This document shows, in pieces, positions 59,189 through 64,000 of a stretch of DNA of 64,000 bases. The position numbers and the translations under genes are program-made. Location: NCBI RefSeq assembly GCF_005239225.2, contig NC_133288.1:21024169-21088168 (forward strand), given 5' to 3'. Within the stretch, counting starts at the first letter, position 1. Every line of letters begins with the position of its first letter. Below the pieces are notes generated by a model, which was not told where the DNA came from, ran no database searches, and saw only the letters and a list, made by a program, of their open reading frames with translations. The stretch is from Populus alba. Lineage: Eukaryota; Streptophyta; Magnoliopsida; Malpighiales; Salicaceae.

Positions 59189-62100
59189 GATACTGGATTT
59201 TTAGTTTATATTAACGAGGGATTTAGTTGGTGAGATTTAGGTGGTGTGTGTATATATGTGTGTGTGTGTTACGATACTGGATTTTTAGTTTATATTAATG
59301 AGGGATTTAGTTGGTGAGATTTAGGTGTTGTATGTATATAAATATGTGTGTGTGTGTGTGTGTGTGTGCGTGTGTTACGATACTGGATTTTTATTTTATA
59401 TTAACGAGGGATTTAGTTGGTGAGATTTAGGTGGTGTATGTATATATATGCGCGCTTGATCAACTGAGATAGAAATTAGTCAATACCAATAAGTTATTCT
59501 TGAATAAGAAAAGGCTGCACTAACTGGTCATTTCATCATTTAGGCTTCTTGTGGATGCATTTTACATACTCTCTTGTCATTATAATGTTTGTTCTCAAAT
59601 TAATTAAGTTTTCCATTTTTGCAACTAATATTAACCAATATGAACTCTTGTTGTAATGGCCCAGCTGAAACTGTCATATACAGAATATTTTACTACATCA
59701 ATAGATCAGGAAATGGCCGTCTTACACTCAGGGAGCTGAAGCGTGGAAATCTTATTGCTGCAATGCAACATGCAGATGAAGAAGAAGACATTAACAAAGT
59801 TATAAGGTTGGGGTGCCAGCAAACTCTTTAAATGATTTAAAAAGAAAAAAAATGGTAGGAATACCTAGAAAATGGACTGTAATTTTTCTTTCTTCAATTT
59901 AATTAAACAGCTAGACTATAATATCCTTACTAGTGCATGTATTCGAGTTAATGAACTTCAATTTATAGGCTTAAAAATAATCGGATAACCATTTGATCTA
60001 ATGACTCAACTTGCAAAGTCACCAAATAGCATTCTTCTGCTGTAATCTACCTGAAGATTCTGTCACTATAATTTAAATCAAGGTGTTTGACTCTTCTTGG
60101 TTGATACAGTGATAATATGGAAAGACTTGCATATGACATTTAACTTATTTGATTCTATTAATTACTACCAATGTGAGTATAACCATGTGCTGCCCTTTGT
60201 TTTAGGTACTTCTCGTATGAACATTTCTATGTAATATATTGTAAGTTTTGGGAGCTGGATACAGACCATGATTTCTTTATCGACAAAGAGAATCTCATCA
60301 GATATGGTAATCACGCCCTTACCTACAGGATTCTTGATAGAATATTTTCACAGGTTGGTTGGTTCTCCAAAGCTTGATACAAATTAATTTTGACTTGTAA
60401 GTATCAGAGACATTTTTCCTAAACAAAGTGCGAACATTGTGTTTGTGCTTTACTTTTGTTTTAGGTGCCAAGGAAGTTTAAAAGCAATGTTGAAGGGAAA
60501 ATGTGTTATGAAGATTTTGTTTATTTCATGCTCTCTGAGGAAGACAAATCATCTCAGCCCAGTCTTGAATACTGGTATTATTTACTTTCCTTGCTCAAAC
60601 TCTTACCTTTCCTTTTGTCATTGGGAATATTTTGAATTACAAATGGAATATGAAGCTCTTGCATAACTGACAACAAGGTGGACTTGCTTGTGATAATTGT
60701 TTTAGCCTGTTCAGGCTAAAATGGATACGTAAACGAAAGAAAGAAAGTTGAGGGGCTATTTTGCTAGGATAGAAATAACGTGGAAACTACATTTTTGGAC
60801 AGACTATTTATGATGCATTGATGAATGCTTGGAAGTCGGTAATAAAAAGTTGGGATCTAGTTAGCGATTTCACTTGATCTATTTGATGGAAATTCTCAAT
60901 ATAAGTGATCTCCATAGTTTGAGTAACTGATCTTCCAGCTAAATTTCTCTGTTCCATTCTTGGGGTGTAGCCTTATCCTTTGAGCACAATAATAATTTGG
61001 ATAAATGATGATGTATATTGACTATAGACATTTCTGTCCTGGGATGTACTGGAACGCAGCCGGATTCATGGCATTCTTTTCTGTCCCAAGGGGAAATTTC
61101 TCTCCCCAAAAACGTATCAGAAGCATGTCCACTGACCTAGAAGGTACTCGGTTCTCCATAGTTTGAGTAACTGATCTTCCAGCTAAATTTCTCTGTTCAT
61201 TGGTTGGGGTGTAGCCTTATCCTTTCAGCACAATAATAATTTGTATTAATGATGAGCTGCATATTGACTATAGACATTTCTGTCCTGGAATGTACCGGTG
61301 CCCGTGTGCTTAATATTGAAAAAGTAGGTGCTTGTAAAAGGATGGTATGAATGGCACTGGGAGCAAATGTTCATCAACATTTGACACAATTCTGAAATAT
61401 TGTAACCTTTGTTCACTTAGGTGATGTGTAAATGTCATGTTTTTTTTATCCTGCTATAACTCTTGAATAGCTTGAGTTTCCCGATATCAGTTCCTATCCC
61501 AACTAATTCAACAATCAACCAATTCTTTAGAAATCTAATTTAACTAAGTCAACTTATTAAGTCAGCAAGAAAATCAGATGCTCTCCTGATGGCCAAAACA
61601 TTTATCTAAACACATTTTCTATCTAAAATGAAAGAATGCTCACCTGCTCTTGTATATAGTCTCCCACCCTATTTTCTTGTCAAACCTCTCCTCTTGGTTC
61701 TTAAACAAAGGAAATTGGGAGTGTAGGTTTTGTTCCATTTCCATTCTAATCATTGAATTAGGTATGAGTAGGATTCTGGTTCCTCAAAGAGGAAGAACAG
61801 CCCTGTTCCCTCATTTGTTTTAGACCTGAAGGTGGGACAAAAAAGCACTTTTTCCAGGGTAACAATGCTGACCTTAAACAGTGATGTAAAGCTCCTTGTT
61901 TTCACTGTGAACAAAGTGGACCAAGCCAAAACTAAGTGTGTATCTCCTTCACTCTCCTAAATGTGTGATGATTTTAAAAGCTTCCTCTGTTCAAAATCTT
62001 GTACCAAAGCCTAACATGTAACCCCTGCTTTCTGATGCTGTGTCTGTGGAAGCCATCTATGCTTCTATGTACTGTGCCCTCTTATCTTAGAAAGTTGTAT

Positions 62101-62951
62101 TTACAGGTCCATGGAAGTCATTTATCTTACAGCTCCTCCACTCTTGTTAATGCTCAAGTGGTTTTAAACACATACCATATTCAAATCGTGTTAGGGTCTA
62201 ACTCATTTTCTGATTCTCTGTGTCTATGGAAGTCCTCGATGTTTGTGTCAGCTGTCCTCTCTTATCTTATTAAGTTGTATTCACAGGTTCAGGTGCTTAG
62301 ATTTAGATGGGAATGGTGTGTTGACACCCAATGAATTGCAATACTTCTATGAGGAGCAGCTGCACCGTATGGAATGCATGGCCCAGGAACCTGTGCTATT
62401 TGAGGATATCTTGTGTCAAATAGTTGACATGATTGCACCAGAGGTGAAAAACTTGGTTCTTTCCAATACACTGGAATCCTCTTCTTTTTGTGTTAGCTCT
62501 CATTTGCAGAGACACTTTTTGTTGCAGAGGGAAGGTTACATCACACTGCGTGATTTGAAAGGATGCAAACTTTCAGGAAATGTTTTCAATATTCTTTTCA
62601 ACCTCAATAAGTTTGTAGCCTTTGAAAGCCGTGATCCCTTTCTTATTCGCCAGGTACATTCAGCATTTTAATATTGCGTTCCTGCTTTTTAGCTTTTATA
62701 TTGTAATAACATATCTGGATGCTCAGGGGTCCAATGGTGTTGGGTTTCATAATTATAATTATATCTTCAGGGATCATAACTGCCTGATTTGCATTTTTTG
62801 GTGTGGGCAGGAGCGCGAGGAACCAACTTTAACAGAGTGGGATCGCTTTGCACATAGAGAGTACATCAGGCTTTCAATGGAAGAGGATGTTGAAGATGTC
62901 TCAAATGGGAGTGCAGAAGTTTGGGATGAATCATTTGAGGCTCCCTTTTAG
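56304..62951 (+). CDS. PP2A B''-type regulatory subunit (EF-hand)
   Basis: Regulatory B'' subunit of protein phosphatase 2A; calcium-binding and substrate-directing. Twelve exons: 56304-56459, 57072-57314, 57444-57549, 57755-57854, 58258-58363, 58492-58582, 59665-59806, 60206-60353, 60465-60574, 62287-62443, 62528-62653, 62811-62951; 1626 nt, 541 residues, close to the usual plant B'' length. An N-terminal Ser/Pro-rich segment ([20 protein letters not shown]) precedes the conserved core [40 protein letters not shown] and [20 protein letters not shown]. Two EF-hand loops are visible: [13 protein letters not shown] and [13 protein letters not shown]. The protein ends ...[11 protein letters not shown] start codon downstream of the CT-rich leader fits. 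Introns 6 and 9 carry minisatellite and duplicated sequence. Arabidopsis At1g03960 is the recalled homologue. Confidence 0.95.
59082..59453. repeat. Four-copy minisatellite with embedded (GT)n in PP2A B'' intron 6
   Basis: Units start near 59085, 59189, 59273 and 59379 with 'gatactggatttttag/ttttata' followed by 'gagggatttagttggtgaga' and a (GT)n/(TA)n tract of varying length. Units are 84-106 bp, differing mainly in the dinucleotide length. Confidence 0.93.
60916..61296. repeat. Spaced direct duplication of about 135 bp in PP2A B'' intron 9
   Basis: 60916-61050 and 61158-61296 both begin agtttgagtaactgatcttc and end atttctgtcctgg(g/a)atgta, about 90% alike, offset about 242 bp. Confidence 0.9.
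62031..62295. repeat. Duplicated 3' splice-site region before exon 10 of PP2A B''
   Basis: 62029-62115 and 62206-62295 align: both carry tttctgat(g/t)ct..tgtgtct, then ctcttatctta and agttgtatt(t/c)acaggt. The second copy contains the real acceptor (AG at 62285-62286). The first has a look-alike acceptor ttacag at 62103-62108. Confidence 0.8.
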
Positions 62952-64000
62952 GTTAATGAGTTGAGGTTTATTTAGATGTCTAGAATGAGGTAGACTTCCC
63001 TGAGAAGAAAGATCAAAATTTTGCATCACCTTTATTTCAGTTGAGTTTTATACTTTGTTTTAACTTCTTTCATTTTCAAAATTCCCAAAACATTTTGTGG
63101 TTCTTACTTTTCAGTAAGAATTTAAAACCTCTATAATGTTACAGGAAAATTGTTAAAATGTGTGGAGGCTCCCTGACTTCTTTTGAGGGAAGGAAACAGA
63201 AAAAGGAATTTGCTGCATTTTTTCATTTGTGGAACTGTTTATTTTTAATTGTTAATCTACCACTACACACATACCTCAGACGTTTATTACTTCTGCCAAA
63301 AAACATCTTTTCTTTCTATTAATTTGGTTTTGAATGACGTTTATAGATATGTATAATTTTTGGATTCAACAAATATTCCGACATTCCCTTTTCCTGTTTT
63401 TAGATTATTTGTATGTTAAATTCAATTTTTCTAGTCCCTCGTGTCTTTGCAGTTACCCACAATATCTCTTTGCTGCTCCTTTGGATATGGAATGAAGATT
63501 TGGTACTTGGACATTCTCCTCGGTGGAACTTGTCAAATCTGCACTGTTGGTAATACATTTCAAGCTTGGTCATTACTTTGGCTTGCTCCAGTAGGCAACA
63601 TGGCTGCGTTTGTGCGATAACATTCATATGCTCTCTAGAGTTCCACAGTGATTTCCAGGATGCCAGATGCTTTATTGGGAGGGAGAGATGGCTGTCATCT
63701 GGTGATTATTCATCACCCAGGTAACAAAAGTTCATATAATTGTTGTTGGGTGGCAATTTTGCTTCCAGGAAAGCAGCTCCATTTCTGGATGATATTTCTC
63801 GAGCTTCTGCTCTTTATGGGAAAGGTGGCTGGTATGCTTATCCTTTAAGCTTGTAACGACATATATTTGTGGATCAATGCTCTCCTCGGTTCATTCCTGC
63901 ACCCTGACCTCTCTCTCTCTCTCTCTGTGTTACTGTTTATATGTTCTTTTATTGGATTTTATGAGGAGGGACAAAATTTCGTGGGGAGAAATTGGGTTGT
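62952..64000. other. PP2A B'' 3' flank
   Basis: 62952-63400 is probably 3' UTR and terminator. 63400-63850 is less AT-rich, with short ORFs on both strands (75 and 66 codons) that I cannot match to any family; it might be part of a neighbouring gene or extended 3' UTR. A (CT)n tract lies at 63909-63926. Nothing else supported. Confidence 0.45.

Noticed and set aside
63400..63850. Possible further gene after PP2A B''
   Set aside because: Short ORFs on both strands without recognisable domains; insufficient sequence before the window end.

Overview
This is plant nuclear DNA from a eudicot. The genes are intron-rich with GT-AG introns, the intergenic DNA is very AT-rich, and tRNA-derived SINEs and MITEs are present. 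The repeat style and SINE type resemble Salicaceae (Populus or Salix); that genus-level guess is inference. I rebuilt exons by hand from splice sites, reading phase and protein family conservation. Exon phases close without frameshifts in every gene called intact. No bacterial-type operon, CRISPR array, virus or rRNA gene is visible, and no stand-alone tRNA gene.

Layout, left to right. (1) 1-3026, minus: N-terminal part of ribophorin II (RPN2), a subunit of the ER oligosaccharyltransferase, running off the left edge. (2) 4519-5751, minus: NOP10, an H/ACA snoRNP protein. It diverges from (3) 6225-7692, plus: a NECAP-like PH-fold endocytosis protein. Their short shared promoter carries a telo-box and site II motifs. 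(4) 10627-15736, minus: a CSB/ERCC6-type SNF2 ATPase for transcription-coupled repair. (5) 16547-19032, plus: the first third of an ABCI19/20-type ATP-binding cassette gene, broken at the Walker A motif by a stack of transposons, with the downstream exons missing. (6) 25500-30995, plus: an NDR-type AGC kinase. (7) 34736-36298, plus: a single-exon GRAS factor of the SCARECROW/SCL23 group. (8) 41110-46994, plus: a casein kinase 1-like kinase. (9) 48345-51360, minus: VPS2.2/2.3-type ESCRT-III subunit. (10) 56304-62951, plus: a PP2A B''-type EF-hand regulatory subunit.

The genes form no single pathway. They are housekeeping genes for protein glycosylation, pseudouridylation, endocytosis, DNA repair, endosomal sorting and signalling. 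From memory, NECAP-like, ABCI, NDR, CK1, VPS2 and PP2A-B'' occur in the same order on Arabidopsis chromosome 1 (about At1g03900 to At1g03960), so the window looks like an old collinear block. If so, the broken ABCI gene is a degraded copy in its ancestral position.

The most striking non-genic features are a perfect 146-bp inverted repeat with a 15-bp loop (8838-9144), a PIF/Harbinger-like MITE and a hAT remnant side by side in the broken ABCI gene (both with target-site duplications), and a SINE with an 18-bp target-site duplication (54450-54637). Several tandem or segmental duplications lie in introns and flanks, including one that copies a 3' splice-site region. I found no convincing new multi-gene system; the hairpin locus and the broken ABCI locus deserve the closest look.
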